The notes: generated by a model not told the origin, from the sequence alone. A stretch of 64,000 nucleotides of DNA from Singulisphaera sp045290345 (GCF_045290345.1 NZ_CP155447.1:5580001-5644000); one strand, 5' to 3'. Shown: positions 45,568 through 55,449, numbered from the stretch's first letter. Numbers and translations are program-made.

Positions 45568-46977
45568 GTGCCCCAATCATCGCCAAGCCCTTGCCGCGGT
45601 CCTGAGCGGGTCTCTCGCCGGGAGATGATTGAGATCGGGTCCAGCATGGCGCTCGGCCTGGGCCTGACCGATCTGCTCCGCGCGGAAGCGGGAGCGGGAA
45701 CCGCGCCTCGGGCCCGGCCTCGCGCTCGTCCCCAGGATCAGTTAACGCCGACGGCCGACTCCTGCATCCTGATCTTCTTGAATGGCGGCCCCAGTCACCT
45801 CGACATGTGGGACATGAAGCCCGATGCGCCCGCCGAAATCCGCGGCGAGTTCCGGCCGATTGCGTCGAGTTTGCCCGGCGTCCAGGTGTCCGAGCACCTG
45901 CCCCTGTTCGCCCGCCAGGTGCACCTGGGAACCCTGATCCGCTCCGCGCACCACAGCGTGAACAACGCTCACGGGGCAGCCGTCTACACCAGCCTGACCG
46001 GCCACGACCGCGGCGAAGTGGGCGGGCGTGCCAAGTCGACCGATAACCCGGCGATCGGCTCGGTCGTTGGGCTCCGCCGGCCGCCCGAGACCGGGATCGT
46101 CCCGTTCGTCGCGATGCCGTATATCACCGCCGAGGGTGCGGGGGGACCGCCTCAGCCTGGTTTCTTCGGCGGCTGGCTCGGGCGGACGCATGACCCGCTC
46201 TTCGTCCTCAAGGATCCGAACGCCCCCAACTTCGGGATGCCCGAACTCTCCCACCCGGCGGGCGTCAACCTGGCTCGGTTCACGAGCCGGAGAAAGCTGG
46301 ACGATGCGCTGGGAACCCCGCAAGGGTACGAGCGTGACTCGCGGCTCCGCGACGTCGACGGTTTTCGAGCCCGGGCCTATGACTTGCTCACCGCCCCCAC
46401 TGCCCAGGACGCATTCCGGATCGACCGCGAAGATCCGCGGACCCGCGACCGCTACGGCCGCAACATTTACGGCCAGAGCGTGCTCCTGGCCCGCAGACTG
46501 GTCGAGGCCGGCGTCCGGGTCGCCAGCATCTCCTGGGCGCCTGACGCCAACGCCACCTGGGACACCCACGGCAATAACTTTAAGACCCTCAAAACGACCC
46601 TGCTGCCGCAGCTCGATGCCGCGCTCTCGTCCCTGCTCGACGACCTCCAGGCGCGGGGCCGACTCGACCGAACCCTCGTCGTCGTCATGGGGGAATTCGG
46701 GCGAAGCCCCAAGATCAACCCTGCGGCCGGCCGCGACCACTGGAATTTCGGCTACAGCCTCTTTCTTGCCGGCGGCGGAATCAAGGCGGGCCACGTCCAC
46801 GGGGCCAGCGACAAAATCGGTGCCCGCCCCCACCTTGACCCCGTCACCCCGGCTGAGATCATCTCCACGATCTACCAGTGCCTTGGAATTCCTGCCGACT
46901 TGCTCCTTCATGACCGATTCCAGCGCCCATTCACTGTCGTCCCCGAAGGGCGGCCAATCACATCCATCCTCGCCTGA
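45568..46977 (+). CDS. DUF1501 family protein
   Basis: The 469-residue protein is a typical planctomycete DUF1501 member: an N-terminal SRREMIEIGSSMALGLGLTD twin-Arg-like leader, CILIFLNGGPSHLDMWDMKP, a sulfatase-like middle with HHSVNNAHGAAVYTSLTG, and VVVMGEFGRSPKINPAAGRD followed by HWNFGYS. The fold is related to alkaline phosphatase/sulfatase. Genes of this family often sit beside a DUF1549/1553 partner, which is absent here. Translation starts at GTG with GGAGG seven bases upstream. Function is unproven. Confidence 0.93.
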   Translation: MPQSSPSPCRGPERVSRREMIEIGSSMALGLGLTDLLRAEAGAGTAPRARPRARPQDQLTPTADSCILIFLNGGPSHLDMWDMKPDAPAEIRGEFRPIASSLPGVQVSEHLPLFARQVHLGTLIRSAHHSVNNAHGAAVYTSLTGHDRGEVGGRAKSTDNPAIGSVVGLRRPPETGIVPFVAMPYITAEGAGGPPQPGFFGGWLGRTHDPLFVLKDPNAPNFGMPELSHPAGVNLARFTSRRKLDDALGTPQGYERDSRLRDVDGFRARAYDLLTAPTAQDAFRIDREDPRTRDRYGRNIYGQSVLLARRLVEAGVRVASISWAPDANATWDTHGNNFKTLKTTLLPQLDAALSSLLDDLQARGRLDRTLVVVMGEFGRSPKINPAAGRDHWNFGYSLFLAGGGIKAGHVHGASDKIGARPHLDPVTPAEIISTIYQCLGIPADLLLHDRFQRPFTVVPEGRPITSILA

Positions 46978-47023
46978 GCCAAACTCCTCACTTGGCCCGT
47001 TGAAGATTAGGGAGAGGTTCTCC

Positions 47024-47923
47024 GTGCCCCCGAAGCTTTCCGCCTTCCCGAAATGCTACCTTGACGTGATCGCAGGCCAGCGATCGATGACGGTCTTCGA
47101 CTGGATTGCCGAGGCCCGATCGCTCGACGCCGATGGTCTGGAGATGTACGACGGCTTCTTCACCAGCCTGGACGCCCCGTACATCGATCGCGTGGGCGAC
47201 GCCATCCGCGAGGCTGGCTTCGCCATGCCCATGCTCTGCTGCTCGCCCGACTTCACCAACCCCGATGCCGAGGCGAGAAAGCAAGCTGTCGCGCGCGAGG
47301 TCGAATTGATCCAGGTGACAAGGCGACTCGGCGGGCCCGGCGCCGTCTGCCGGGTTCTCTCGGGCCAGCGGTATCCCGAAGTGGGTCGTGAGCAAGGACT
47401 GGAGTGGGTTGTTGCCTGCATTGAAGAACTGCTGCCGGTCGCTCGCGAATGCGACGTCATCCTCGGGCTGGAAAACCACTACAAGGACGGGTTCTGGAAA
47501 TACCCTGAGTTCGCCCAGAAGCAGGATGTCTTCCTCGACCTGCTCGAGGCGATCCCCGAGCGACAGCATTTCGGCGTGCAGTACGACCCATCAAACGCAG
47601 TCGTGGCCGGCGACGATCCGATCGCACTCTTGCGGATCGTCGCCGATCGCGTGGTCAGCATGCATGCCAGCGATCGCTACCTCGCCGAGGGGACGACCCT
47701 AGACGAGCTGCGCCAGGCCGACGGCACGCTCGGCTACTCGCCCAACCTCCTCCACGGAGTGACCGGCAAAGGGCTGAATGATTACCCCACAATCTTCGCC
47801 ATCCTGGCTGAGCAGAACTACCGCGGCTGGATCAGCATCGAGGACGGAATGAACGGAATGGACGAGATGGCCGAGTCGCTCGCGTTCCTCAGAATGATGA
47901 TCAAACATTATTTTCCCAAATAA
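47024..47923 (+). CDS. Sugar phosphate isomerase/epimerase-like TIM barrel protein
   Basis: The 299-residue product fits the xylose-isomerase-like TIM-barrel superfamily: FDWIAEARSLDADGLEMYDG, CCSPDFTNPDAEARKQAVAR, CDVILGLENHYKDGFWKYPE, FGVQYDPSNAVVAGDDPIAL and RGWISIEDGMNGMDEMAESL. The Glu, Asp and His positions fit a metal site. The GTG at 47024 has GGGAGAGG upstream; the frame runs open through the DUF1501 gene as a shadow. It begins 46 bases after the DUF1501 stop and may share a transcript. The substrate is unknown. Confidence 0.85.
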   Translation: MPPKLSAFPKCYLDVIAGQRSMTVFDWIAEARSLDADGLEMYDGFFTSLDAPYIDRVGDAIREAGFAMPMLCCSPDFTNPDAEARKQAVAREVELIQVTRRLGGPGAVCRVLSGQRYPEVGREQGLEWVVACIEELLPVARECDVILGLENHYKDGFWKYPEFAQKQDVFLDLLEAIPERQHFGVQYDPSNAVVAGDDPIALLRIVADRVVSMHASDRYLAEGTTLDELRQADGTLGYSPNLLHGVTGKGLNDYPTIFAILAEQNYRGWISIEDGMNGMDEMAESLAFLRMMIKHYFPK

Positions 47924-48003
47924 CCTCAAAATCCGATCATTCACAGCGTGATCCCATACAGAATCGTGCTGCGAATGATCGAAACTCAAAACATTCGCAT
48001 GCT

Positions 48004-49242
48004 TTACTGCGTAAACGCATCCTGACTCAGCGGCAGTTGAGTGCACCAATAGGGGAGTTTGCTCCCGGCTGGCGTCACGAGTTTGGCATAAACACTGCCG
48101 TCAATCGAGCTTTTCAGAAATCGAGCAGAGCCATCGCAAAAGACGGAGTTCACCCCTCCGGAATGGTTGCTCAAGAGGTAAGGGAACGTCCCCTCGATCG
48201 TCAGTCGGTACCCGCCATTGATATTCTCAAACGAACCATCCTGATTGGCCAGGGCCCAGCCGGGTCCGTCAGTGTCTGAGGTCGCGGCCAGCCCAGATTT
48301 CGTGCAATCCGGGTTGCTCGCAGTGCCACAAACGTTATCCGAGGCCGTGAACGTGCAAAAATTGGGTAAGGGGCACGCCCAGTTCGTCATCAGCCCCCCG
48401 GAGACCGGCGAGCCCGTGGAGCTCCCGACGAGGATGTTCTCACTCACCATTAGAGTCGCGCTTGCCCCATCCTCCAGGTGAATCGGGCCCGTTTGAACAT
48501 CCCAAGGGTATCCTCCTTTTGCCGTCCCCAGAAACATGACACCCATCTTCTTGCAGGTGCTTTGGTTCAGCGCCCAATTCGTCCGTTTGCCTACGTCTGG
48601 CGCTTGCGGTCCCCAGGAGGCGATTCCCCCGTTCCCCCCCGACGGGTCACCATCGAACTTGTGCCCCGTCCAAGAAATGGGCTCGGCATGCCAGCGGGCG
48701 AAACCGCCATTGACCACATAACTGAGATTCCCCTGCGACGTCTGGATCGTCGTGTCATCCGGACAAACCAGAATATCCAAGCTCGTCGAAGACGACTTCA
48801 GGTTTGACGGCATTCCCGGCTTCGCCGTCGCTGAGCTCAAATAGCTTTGACCAGGGCTCCAGGCGTTGGCAAGGTCTTTACTGTCGATATACGGCAGGAT
48901 CTCCACCACCCAGTTGGAAAGCATCGGGTTAGTCTTAGGGAGAGTCGACGGCTCAGAAATCGAGGACCAAATCCACGACGGATGTTCCCGATCCGTTGGG
49001 TCCAATATATTCACTTCGGGATTCTCTGCGAATGTTCCGGCATTGGGAAACTTGTTGAACGCATTCAGAAACCCAAGGAGCCCGAGACCAACCTGCCGGA
49101 GATTATTCTGACACTTCGCCCGCCTCGCGGCCGCCCGGGCCGAACTCACCGCCGGTAACATTAATCCGACCAAGACCCCGATGATCGCAATCACAACCAG
49201 CAACTCAATCAGCGTAAATCCACCGCGAAGACGTGAACGCAT
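48004..49242 (-). CDS. DUF1559 prepilin-like protein with H-x9-DG motif
   Basis: The 412-residue protein starts MRSRLRGGFTLIELLVVIAI, a type IV prepilin N-terminal methylation motif with a hydrophobic helix. The middle is a beta-rich planctomycete domain, and the C-terminus has NHSGGVNSVFCDGSARFLKS, fitting H-x9-DG. Proteins of this type are abundant in planctomycetes and are thought to form pseudopilin-like surface assemblies. AAGGGGA precedes the ATG at 49242. Confidence 0.95.
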   Translation of the reverse strand: MRSRLRGGFTLIELLVVIAIIGVLVGLMLPAVSSARAAARRAKCQNNLRQVGLGLLGFLNAFNKFPNAGTFAENPEVNILDPTDREHPSWIWSSISEPSTLPKTNPMLSNWVVEILPYIDSKDLANAWSPGQSYLSSATAKPGMPSNLKSSSTSLDILVCPDDTTIQTSQGNLSYVVNGGFARWHAEPISWTGHKFDGDPSGGNGGIASWGPQAPDVGKRTNWALNQSTCKKMGVMFLGTAKGGYPWDVQTGPIHLEDGASATLMVSENILVGSSTGSPVSGGLMTNWACPLPNFCTFTASDNVCGTASNPDCTKSGLAATSDTDGPGWALANQDGSFENINGGYRLTIEGTFPYLLSNHSGGVNSVFCDGSARFLKSSIDGSVYAKLVTPAGSKLPYWCTQLPLSQDAFTQ

Positions 49243-49883
49243 GCCATTCCCCTTTCCGTGCCTGATCGGCCGATCGCTGAACGCGACCAACACCAACCTC
49301 GAATGGGTTGTGCACCCAGAACTGAGTGAATGCATGCTAGCAAGCGACCAATCAAGAGACAACAGCTTACTTTTGAGAAATAGGGGCGTTCTTAAACATG
49401 TCGATAGGGGCTGTTCTGCCTGGCGTTCAAAAATATCCCAACGATTCAGTTCGATGGATTTTGTTCACATTCCACCGGTTAATCATCAGCTTGGGCGGGT
49501 ATTACGCTTTGAAATTCTCGCGTTTGCGAACGTTCCTCGTGAGATGCAAAGTCGTCGACCTCGATTCATTGACCTCCACAACAATCAGGTAAGGCGAAGG
49601 GAGTACGACTGACTACGCAAACGTTTCCTTAGGCTACGAACGGTCACCCCTTGATGTCGCATCGCAAAAAAATGACGGCTTCGATTGGGAACATTCCTGC
49701 AGGCAGGATAGTAATGCTATGCTGATGCCACTAAATAAAATTTCAATTCGACATACTAGCAAACAATTTACCGTTTTGGGGTTTTAAGGATTTCCACGTT
49801 TTTGGATTGCATCGCGTTTGCATTGGCCGTTACAACCAGTAGAGACCCATCCCTCATAATTATGAGTCTGGAGATAGCGAATT
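49243..49883. other. Long AT-richer spacer
   Basis: Only frames with poor composition and no ribosome site are seen. Base composition falls well below the surrounding average, especially at 49660-49870. Promoters for both diverging genes are expected here. No repeat or RNA gene was recognised. Confidence 0.45.
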
Positions 49884-50348
49884 ATGAGCGCCACCCTTAT
49901 CGCGGATTTCATTGATCGAGTACCTCAGGCCTTCCGTGAGGGAGACCCAACGGTGACGACCAAGGATCTGGAGGTCGACAACGTGCTGCTCCTTCAATCT
50001 TTATTTCAGGCAATTGCGCAGGGAGATTTTGCGGCATTTGCTGAACTACTGGCGGAGGATGTCAGCATGGAGATTCTTGGGACTTCGACCATTCCCTTCC
50101 TCGGGGCCTGGCAGAGCCGTCAAGAAGTGGCTGAAGCCGTTCGCACCAATTTCGCGATGATCGAGGAGCAACGCCCCATGCTGCGGTCGATCGTCGCTCA
50201 GGGAAATACCGTGGTCGTCGAGGGCTGCGAACAGGGCCGGCTCCGAGGCGCTGAACTGGATTATGATGTCCAGTGGTTTCAGTTTCACACATTTAGCGGT
50301 GGGAAGCTCGTTCGCATGCGTCAGATTGTCACGGACACCCGAAGTTGA
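49884..50348 (+). CDS. SnoaL-like / NTF2-fold protein
   Basis: The 154-residue protein has the cone-fold pattern: LLLQSLFQAIAQGDFAAFAE, LAEDVSMEILG, FLGAWQSRQEVAEAVRTNFA, then FQFHTFSGGKLVRMRQIVTD. GGAG lies 10 bases before the ATG. Family members bind small hydrophobic ligands or act as cyclases and isomerases; the activity here is not known. No signal peptide is seen, unlike the other SnoaL-like protein in the window. Confidence 0.82.
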   Translation: MSATLIADFIDRVPQAFREGDPTVTTKDLEVDNVLLLQSLFQAIAQGDFAAFAELLAEDVSMEILGTSTIPFLGAWQSRQEVAEAVRTNFAMIEEQRPMLRSIVAQGNTVVVEGCEQGRLRGAELDYDVQWFQFHTFSGGKLVRMRQIVTDTRS

Positions 50349-50522
50349 CCACACCGGACTCCGCAAGCAACGGCTCCAGATCCCCAACTCGTGAAATGAG
50401 GCGAGATCCACTCAGGAATGCGAATCCGCAATTGTCCTGACCCGAATCCACTTCCGACGAACACAGAGGCGTTGTTTCCCTTCTCGGATGTTGATCATTC
50501 GCCACGTTTTATGAGGATCAGC

Positions 50523-51677
50523 TCAGATCGGACCACCAATCTCAAGACTGACCTCTTGCCTCGATTCATCACTTAATGCAGAGCGGATCAAATCAACTTG
50601 ACCTCGGCGAGTGAGACCGAAGGGCCCTTTGCCAAACGGATCAAGATGCTTACGAAACGCGGGTTGCCCCTGGCGAAGGAGAACCAAGGCCGCTTTGATT
50701 AGTGAGCGCAGGGCAATCATTCGGTCCACCACGTGGATGTTTCCCGAGGCATTGGCGACCAGCGCGGCAACGATCGGCTGTGTCGATTGCTCAGACTTGG
50801 CGAACTCGTCAAGGGCCGCGCGGTAGCCGGGTCGAGGAAGATCGAGCCGGCGGGCCAACTCGGCAAAGGCGGGTCCTGTCGTTTCGAGATGAGCCAACAG
50901 CTTATCTCGATCGCCTCCGGTCAGCCGCTTGAGCGCCTCGGTCTCCTCCTTTCCGAACCCAATATTGGTCCATTCCTCGTCATCGATCCGAGGCCTGGTT
51001 GTCCTGAGCTTGCCGCGGATCGACCCGAGAATGAACCGAGACTCGGGACCGATCGTGGCCGAGGCCGGTTCCGGAGGGGCCAAAACCTCGAGCCGCCGAG
51101 AAAGGTCGTCGAGCGTGGCGTGATCCCATCTGGGCAGGAGGCGGCCGAGGGTCCGGAACAAGTGTCCCTCGCTCCCCCCTTCAAGGATTCGGGCGATCAG
51201 GACGCCGCCAGTTCCGACTCGATGAGCCAGTGTCAGTCCCGCGAATAGCTCGTTGAGTGCTTCAAGGCCCTGTCCCATGCGGGTGTGCCGACGGGCGGAA
51301 AGACACGTGACCCGGATCACGCTGAGCAAACTCGCTGGCTTGAGAGGTTCCTTGTCGAGGTCATCAGGCGAGAGAACCTCGTTTTCCCAGCGACACTGAC
51401 GAATCGAGGCCGCCTCTCGCATTGCTTCCAGGGCGGAACTGGCTGCTTGAACCATGGCCACCGCGCGCGGGTTATCAATCGCAATTGTTGCGGACTCACG
51501 AAGCCAATCCACATCTTCCGACAGCAAACCTTCCGCCCACGCGAACATTTTTCGGTAGGTCAGGGCAGCATTCGCCCCTTCAATTCCCTCACCACCAAAG
51601 ACGGGTGGTAAACTCGGCTTGAGCCAATTGGCCAGAGTGGCCCACAACCAGGCGAAGTGAAAGTCACGACGGTTCAT
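50523..51677 (-). CDS. Helical protein of unknown function, planctomycete-type
   Basis: The 384-residue product begins MNRRDFHFAWLWATLANWLK and is then almost entirely alpha-helical (RKMFAWAEGLLSEDVDWLRE, LEALNELFAGLTLAHRVGTG, LIKAALVLLRQGQPAFRKHL). The layout resembles other planctomycete proteins of no assigned function that summarise row-like data. No catalytic motif is visible. The start lacks a strong ribosome site. It is divergent from the riboswitch region. Confidence 0.7.
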   Translation of the reverse strand: MNRRDFHFAWLWATLANWLKPSLPPVFGGEGIEGANAALTYRKMFAWAEGLLSEDVDWLRESATIAIDNPRAVAMVQAASSALEAMREAASIRQCRWENEVLSPDDLDKEPLKPASLLSVIRVTCLSARRHTRMGQGLEALNELFAGLTLAHRVGTGGVLIARILEGGSEGHLFRTLGRLLPRWDHATLDDLSRRLEVLAPPEPASATIGPESRFILGSIRGKLRTTRPRIDDEEWTNIGFGKEETEALKRLTGGDRDKLLAHLETTGPAFAELARRLDLPRPGYRAALDEFAKSEQSTQPIVAALVANASGNIHVVDRMIALRSLIKAALVLLRQGQPAFRKHLDPFGKGPFGLTRRGQVDLIRSALSDESRQEVSLEIGGPI

Positions 51678-51766
51678 AAAAGCTTTCTAACATGCAGTTT
51701 TTACGAGCCCGGCACAGATAATCAATGATCGCTGAGCAACGAAGGTCAACCTCGAAAAGCCCCCTA

Positions 51767-52058
51767 CTATTCGTCGCGATCGTCATCTTCTTCAATGAAA
51801 GAGCTCAAGTCAAAGTTCTCTTCGCATGGCACGTCCTCTCATCGTCAGAACCAGAATCGAGCACAACGTGCCCCGGGATTTAGCCTCGAGCCCAGATGCA
51901 TCGACATTCGCGGAACGGGATGTCCCTCGTTCCAAACAGGATGGCGCCGCGGCTCGGCGTCGCAAGCACCTTGCATCGGGTTCCGGAAAAAAGCGGGGTC
52001 GCCACCACGATTTTTGCTTGACGACTGGCGGGTTTAGCTTGTAAAGTTCATCATTCAC
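51767..52058 (-). pseudogene. Decayed small gene next to the riboswitch
   Basis: MNDELYKLNPPVVKQK opens at 52058. The natural continuation IVVATPLFSGTRCKVLATPS then GAILFGTRDIPF appears after a one-base slip, an in-frame TAA follows, and the acidic end EENFDLSSFIEEDDDRDE is reached after a second slip. Repair gives about 96 codons. Several lesions suggest a true pseudogene. Family unknown. Confidence 0.35.
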
Positions 52059-52070
52059 AATTTGGTGCGC

Positions 52071-52210
52071 ATCTTATCCAGAGTGGCTGAGGGACGGGCC
52101 CTGCGACGCCACAGCAACCGGTCTACCAATTGGTGGATGCTGGTGCTAACTCCTGCCCCAGCGTTGTCTGAGCCGGAAACGGTTCGACACGCAGATGGGA
52201 CAGATAAGAT
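52071..52210 (+). ncRNA. SAM-I (S-box) riboswitch aptamer
   Basis: Helix P1 pairs ATCTTATC (52071-52078) with GATAAGAT (52203-52210). Conserved core elements follow in the right order: AGAGTGG, GAGGGACGGGCCC (52089-52101), CAGCAACC (52112-52119) and GGTGCTAACTCC (52142-52153). These match the S-box consensus. The aptamer binds S-adenosylmethionine and normally lowers expression of downstream methionine-related genes. The next gene starts 200 bases further. A weak ATGGCG/CGCCAT hairpin near 52223 could be part of the expression platform. Confidence 0.92.
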
Positions 52211-52409
52211 AGTCTTCGGTGATGGCGTGCCTAGCCACGTCTCTCGCCATTGACCTGCCTTATCCTCACTTCCATCATCGCTTCAGCGACTCTGGATGTC
52301 GCGCACCGGGACGCCCACTCGCTTTTATTGAGGGGTCGTTCGTCCTCGACTCTCCGCCCTTTGGACTCGTCTGAACACGAGTCGGGCCGGAGTTACAGGA
52401 GAATCGCCG

Positions 52410-53678
52410 GTGTCTGGAGAATTCGTCAGCGGGCTGAAGTGTCGTCTCTGCGGTAAGGTCTACCCCAAGGAAGCTCTCAACTTCTGTACCGAGGACTTCG
52501 GCCCGCTCGAAGTCGCGTACAACTACGAGGCGGTTGCGAAGTCCTTCACCAGACAGGCGATCGAATCGCGTCCCAGGACGATGTGGCGCTATCGCGAGTT
52601 GCTCCCCGTGGATGGCGAGCCCACCGTCGGCCGGCACGTGGGCGGCACCCCCTTGATTCGGGCTGATCGGCTCGCCAAGGCGCTCGGGCTCCGCGAGCTT
52701 TATATCAAGAACGACGCGGTCAACCACCCTTCGCTCTCGTTCAAAGACCGCGTCGTGGCTGTCGCGCTGTCGAAGGCGGTCGAGCTCGGGTTTGAGACGG
52801 TGGGATGCGCCTCGACGGGCAACCTGGCCGGCAGCGTCGCGGCCAACGCGGCGGCCGCGGGTTTGAATGCTTACGTCTTGATTCCGGACAACCTCGAGCA
52901 AGGTAAGGTGCTTGGCGCCACGATCTACGGGGCCAAGGTCATCGCGATCCAAGGCAATTACGACCACGTCAACCGGCTCTGCTCGCAGATCGCCTTCCGG
53001 TTCGGCTGGGGGTTCGTCAACGTCAACCTCCGCCCCTTCTACGCGGAAGGTTCGAAGTCGATGGGCTTCGAGATCGCCGAGGATATGGGCTGGCGAATTC
53101 CCGACCAGGTCGTCGTGCCGATGGCCGGCGGCAGCCTGATCGGCAAAATCCACAAGTCGTTCAAGGAACTCGAGCGGCTCGGCCTCGTCTCGGGACCGGT
53201 CAACACCAAGATGTTCGGGGCCCAAGCCACCGGCTGTAACCCGATCGCGAACACGGTCAAGACCGACGCCCTCCGGGTCAAGCCGGTCCGCAACCCCGAC
53301 ACGATCGCCAAGAGCCTCGCCATCGGCGATCCGGCCGACGGCTACTTCGCCTCGCAGTTGATCCGCGACACCGGCGGCTGGAGCGAAGACGTCGATGACG
53401 ACGCGATCGTCGACTCGATGCGGCTCCTAGCCGAAACCGAGGGGATCTGGGCCGAGACTGCGGGCGGTGTCACCGTCGCTGTCGCTCGGAAGCTGATCGC
53501 CCAAGGCAAGATCGACCGCGACGCCTCGACCGTCCTCTGCATCACGGGCAACGGCCTCAAGACGCAGGAGGCCCTGATCGACAAGATCGCTCGCCCGGTC
53601 GTCATCAAGCCGAGCCTGGCGGAGTTCGAGGCCCTGGTCGGTGCCGAGTCGCCGGACCTGGTCGCCACCGAGGCCTGA
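52410..53678 (+). CDS. thrC: Threonine synthase family PLP enzyme
   Basis: The 422-residue protein has an N-terminal zinc-ribbon-like CRLCGKVYPKEALNFC. PLP-enzyme motifs follow: SFKDR, with the Schiff-base Lys, ASTGNLAGSVAANAAAAG, VPMAGGSLIGK and CITGNGLKTQEAL. The fold family acts on O-phosphohomoserine, giving threonine. A SAM riboswitch lies directly upstream and a CysO-like carrier follows at 136 bases, so a role in making homocysteine or cysteine from the same type of substrate is a real alternative (inference). GTG start at 52410 with AGGAG 8 bases before it. Confidence 0.88.
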   Translation: MSGEFVSGLKCRLCGKVYPKEALNFCTEDFGPLEVAYNYEAVAKSFTRQAIESRPRTMWRYRELLPVDGEPTVGRHVGGTPLIRADRLAKALGLRELYIKNDAVNHPSLSFKDRVVAVALSKAVELGFETVGCASTGNLAGSVAANAAAAGLNAYVLIPDNLEQGKVLGATIYGAKVIAIQGNYDHVNRLCSQIAFRFGWGFVNVNLRPFYAEGSKSMGFEIAEDMGWRIPDQVVVPMAGGSLIGKIHKSFKELERLGLVSGPVNTKMFGAQATGCNPIANTVKTDALRVKPVRNPDTIAKSLAIGDPADGYFASQLIRDTGGWSEDVDDDAIVDSMRLLAETEGIWAETAGGVTVAVARKLIAQGKIDRDASTVLCITGNGLKTQEALIDKIARPVVIKPSLAEFEALVGAESPDLVATEA

Positions 53679-53814
53679 TCGCAGCCGCTCGACTCACTCC
53701 GTAGAATGAGGAAGATCGTCCGTCATCCCTTCGAGGGATCGCGGACGCCGTTCGCCATCACTTGAATATCCGCCGTGTCTCAACGCCTTTATTTCAGAGC
53801 GAAGGATAGGAACT

Positions 53815-54087
53815 ATGCCGGTCGTCACGATCCCCACTCCGTTGCGTCCTCACACCGGCGGCCAAGCCCGGATCGAAGCCCAGGGAACGACCGTGGCGGA
53901 AGTCCTCAGCGACCTCGGATCACGCTATCCTGAATTCCAGAAGCGGATCTTCGACGGCGCTGGGGCGCTTCAACAATACGTCAACGTCTACGTGAATAAT
54001 GAAGACATCCGATACCTCGACGACCTGACGACCCCTGTCGTCGAGAAGGATGTCGTCGACATCATCCCGGCCGTCGCGGGGGGCTGA
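53815..54087 (+). CDS. CysO-like ubiquitin-fold sulfur carrier protein
   Basis: The 90-residue protein ends in AVAGG, the di-Gly tail on which ThiS/MoaD-family carriers form a thiocarboxylate. Its start VTIPTPLRPHTGGQ and the stretch NVYVNNEDIRYLDD followed by DIIPAVAGG closely follow the CysO carrier of mycobacterial cysteine synthesis, more than MoaD of molybdopterin synthesis. GGATAGGA lies just before the ATG. It sits between the threonine-synthase-family gene and the E1-like gene. Gene symbol left blank as the pathway is not proven. Confidence 0.9.
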   Translation: MPVVTIPTPLRPHTGGQARIEAQGTTVAEVLSDLGSRYPEFQKRIFDGAGALQQYVNVYVNNEDIRYLDDLTTPVVEKDVVDIIPAVAGG

Positions 54088-54093
54088 GCGAAC

Positions 54094-54109
54094 GGCTCCG
54101 GTCGGAGCC
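54094..54109 (+). other. Short hairpin after the sulfur carrier gene
   Basis: GGCTCC and GGAGCC form a perfect 6-bp stem with a 4-base loop, 7 bases after the stop. There is no T-run, so termination is doubtful. The rest of the spacer to 54402 holds no supported gene. Confidence 0.4.
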
Positions 54110-54402
54110 CCGATGAGGGCTGCCGGTTCGGGTGAAAACGTCGTTTCTCTGGATCCAGCCCGGATCAACGAGGAGGAATGATTATCAATCGCCTGATCCG
54201 GCAGCCAGACCAGACTTGTGTGGTCGAAGGGTTTCCTCACGCCGGCCCCAGTTGACTTTGGATGCTCCCGGCCTTCTGGTTCGCGTTCTTGACCAAGGCC
54301 AGATCCTGGGGCAGTGAACGCGGCAACGAATTGTCATCGTTCCATCTTTTAATCAAGAGCGCGCCCCCCTTTAGCGGATGACCGCGACCAGGAATTTCTC
54401 CA

Positions 54403-55449
54403 ATGCCTTCCGACGTAGCCGACCCGCTCGATCGCTATAGCCGTCAGGTCCGTTTCCCCGCCCTCGGTGAGTCGGGGCAACGCAAGCTGATGGAGAGCCG
54501 GGTCACGATCTGTGGCTGTGGCGCCCTCGGCACCGTCCTGGCCAACCACCTGGTTCGTGCGGGGGTGGGCCACATCCGGATCGTCGATCGCGACTTCATC
54601 GAGACGCATAATCTCCAGCGGCAAATCCTCTTCGACGAACAGGACGTGGCGGACAACCTGCCCAAGGCCGAAGCGGCCGCGCGCAAATTGCGGCAGATCA
54701 ACAGCGCGATCACGATTGAGCCGGTCGTCACCGACATCGACCACACCAACATCCTCGACCTGGTCGGAGACGCCGACCTGATCCTCGACGGCACCGATAA
54801 CTTCGAAACCCGCTACCTGATCAACGACGCCGCAGTCAAACTCAACAAGCCCTGGATCTTCGGTGGCGTGATCGGCAGCGAAGGGCAGACGATGACGATC
54901 ATTCCGGGCAAGACCCCTTGCATCCGGTGCCTGATCGAAACCAGCCCTCCGCCCGGAATGACGCCCACCTGCGAGACGGCTGGCGTGCTCGGTCCGGCGG
55001 TCGCCGTCATCGCCTCGTTCGAGGCCGTCGAGGCGATCAAGCTCCTCAGCGGTGCGCACGATGCGCTCAATACTGAGCTCATCATGGTCGACCTCTGGGA
55101 ATGGTCGTTCCGCCGCCTCAAGGTCGCCGGCCTGCTGGGCAAGGTGGACTGTCCTTGTTGCAACCAACGCAAGTTCGAGTGGCTCGACGGCGCTCTCGGC
55201 TCGCACACGACAACCCTCTGCGGGCGAAACGCCGTGCAAATTGCGACCCGCCGCTCCGAACCGCTCAACTTCGTCGAGATGGCATCGCGACTTGCCCCCT
55301 TGGGCGAGATCCGGCACAACGCGTTCATGCTCCGGTTTGCCACCGAAGGCCATGAATTCACCGTCTTCCCCGACGGCCGGGCCATCATCAAGGGAACCAA
55401 CGATATCGCCAAGGCGCGCACGCTCTACGCGCAGTTCGTCGGCAGCTAA
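54403..55449 (+). CDS. MoeB/ThiF-type E1-like adenylyltransferase
   Basis: The 348-residue protein has the E1 core: RYSRQVRFPALGESGQ, nucleotide-binding CGCGALGTVLANHLVRAGVG, the adenylation Arg region NLQRQILF, DGTDNFETRYLIND, and PTCETAGVLGPAV. Two Cys pairs (PCIRC and CPCC) would bind structural zinc. The C-terminal ~80 residues form an extra domain without a rhodanese Cys-loop. It would adenylate the di-Gly end of the neighbouring sulfur carrier. AGGA precedes the ATG at 54403. Confidence 0.9.
   Translation: MPSDVADPLDRYSRQVRFPALGESGQRKLMESRVTICGCGALGTVLANHLVRAGVGHIRIVDRDFIETHNLQRQILFDEQDVADNLPKAEAAARKLRQINSAITIEPVVTDIDHTNILDLVGDADLILDGTDNFETRYLINDAAVKLNKPWIFGGVIGSEGQTMTIIPGKTPCIRCLIETSPPPGMTPTCETAGVLGPAVAVIASFEAVEAIKLLSGAHDALNTELIMVDLWEWSFRRLKVAGLLGKVDCPCCNQRKFEWLDGALGSHTTTLCGRNAVQIATRRSEPLNFVEMASRLAPLGEIRHNAFMLRFATEGHEFTVFPDGRAIIKGTNDIAKARTLYAQFVGS

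Noticed and set aside
45742..46911. Minus-strand 389-residue frame opposite DUF1501
   Set aside because: Antisense shadow of a well-recognised gene in high-GC DNA.
46028..47023. Long upstream extension of the isomerase-like gene
   Set aside because: This part is the DUF1501 gene read in another frame; GTG at 47024 has a ribosome site.
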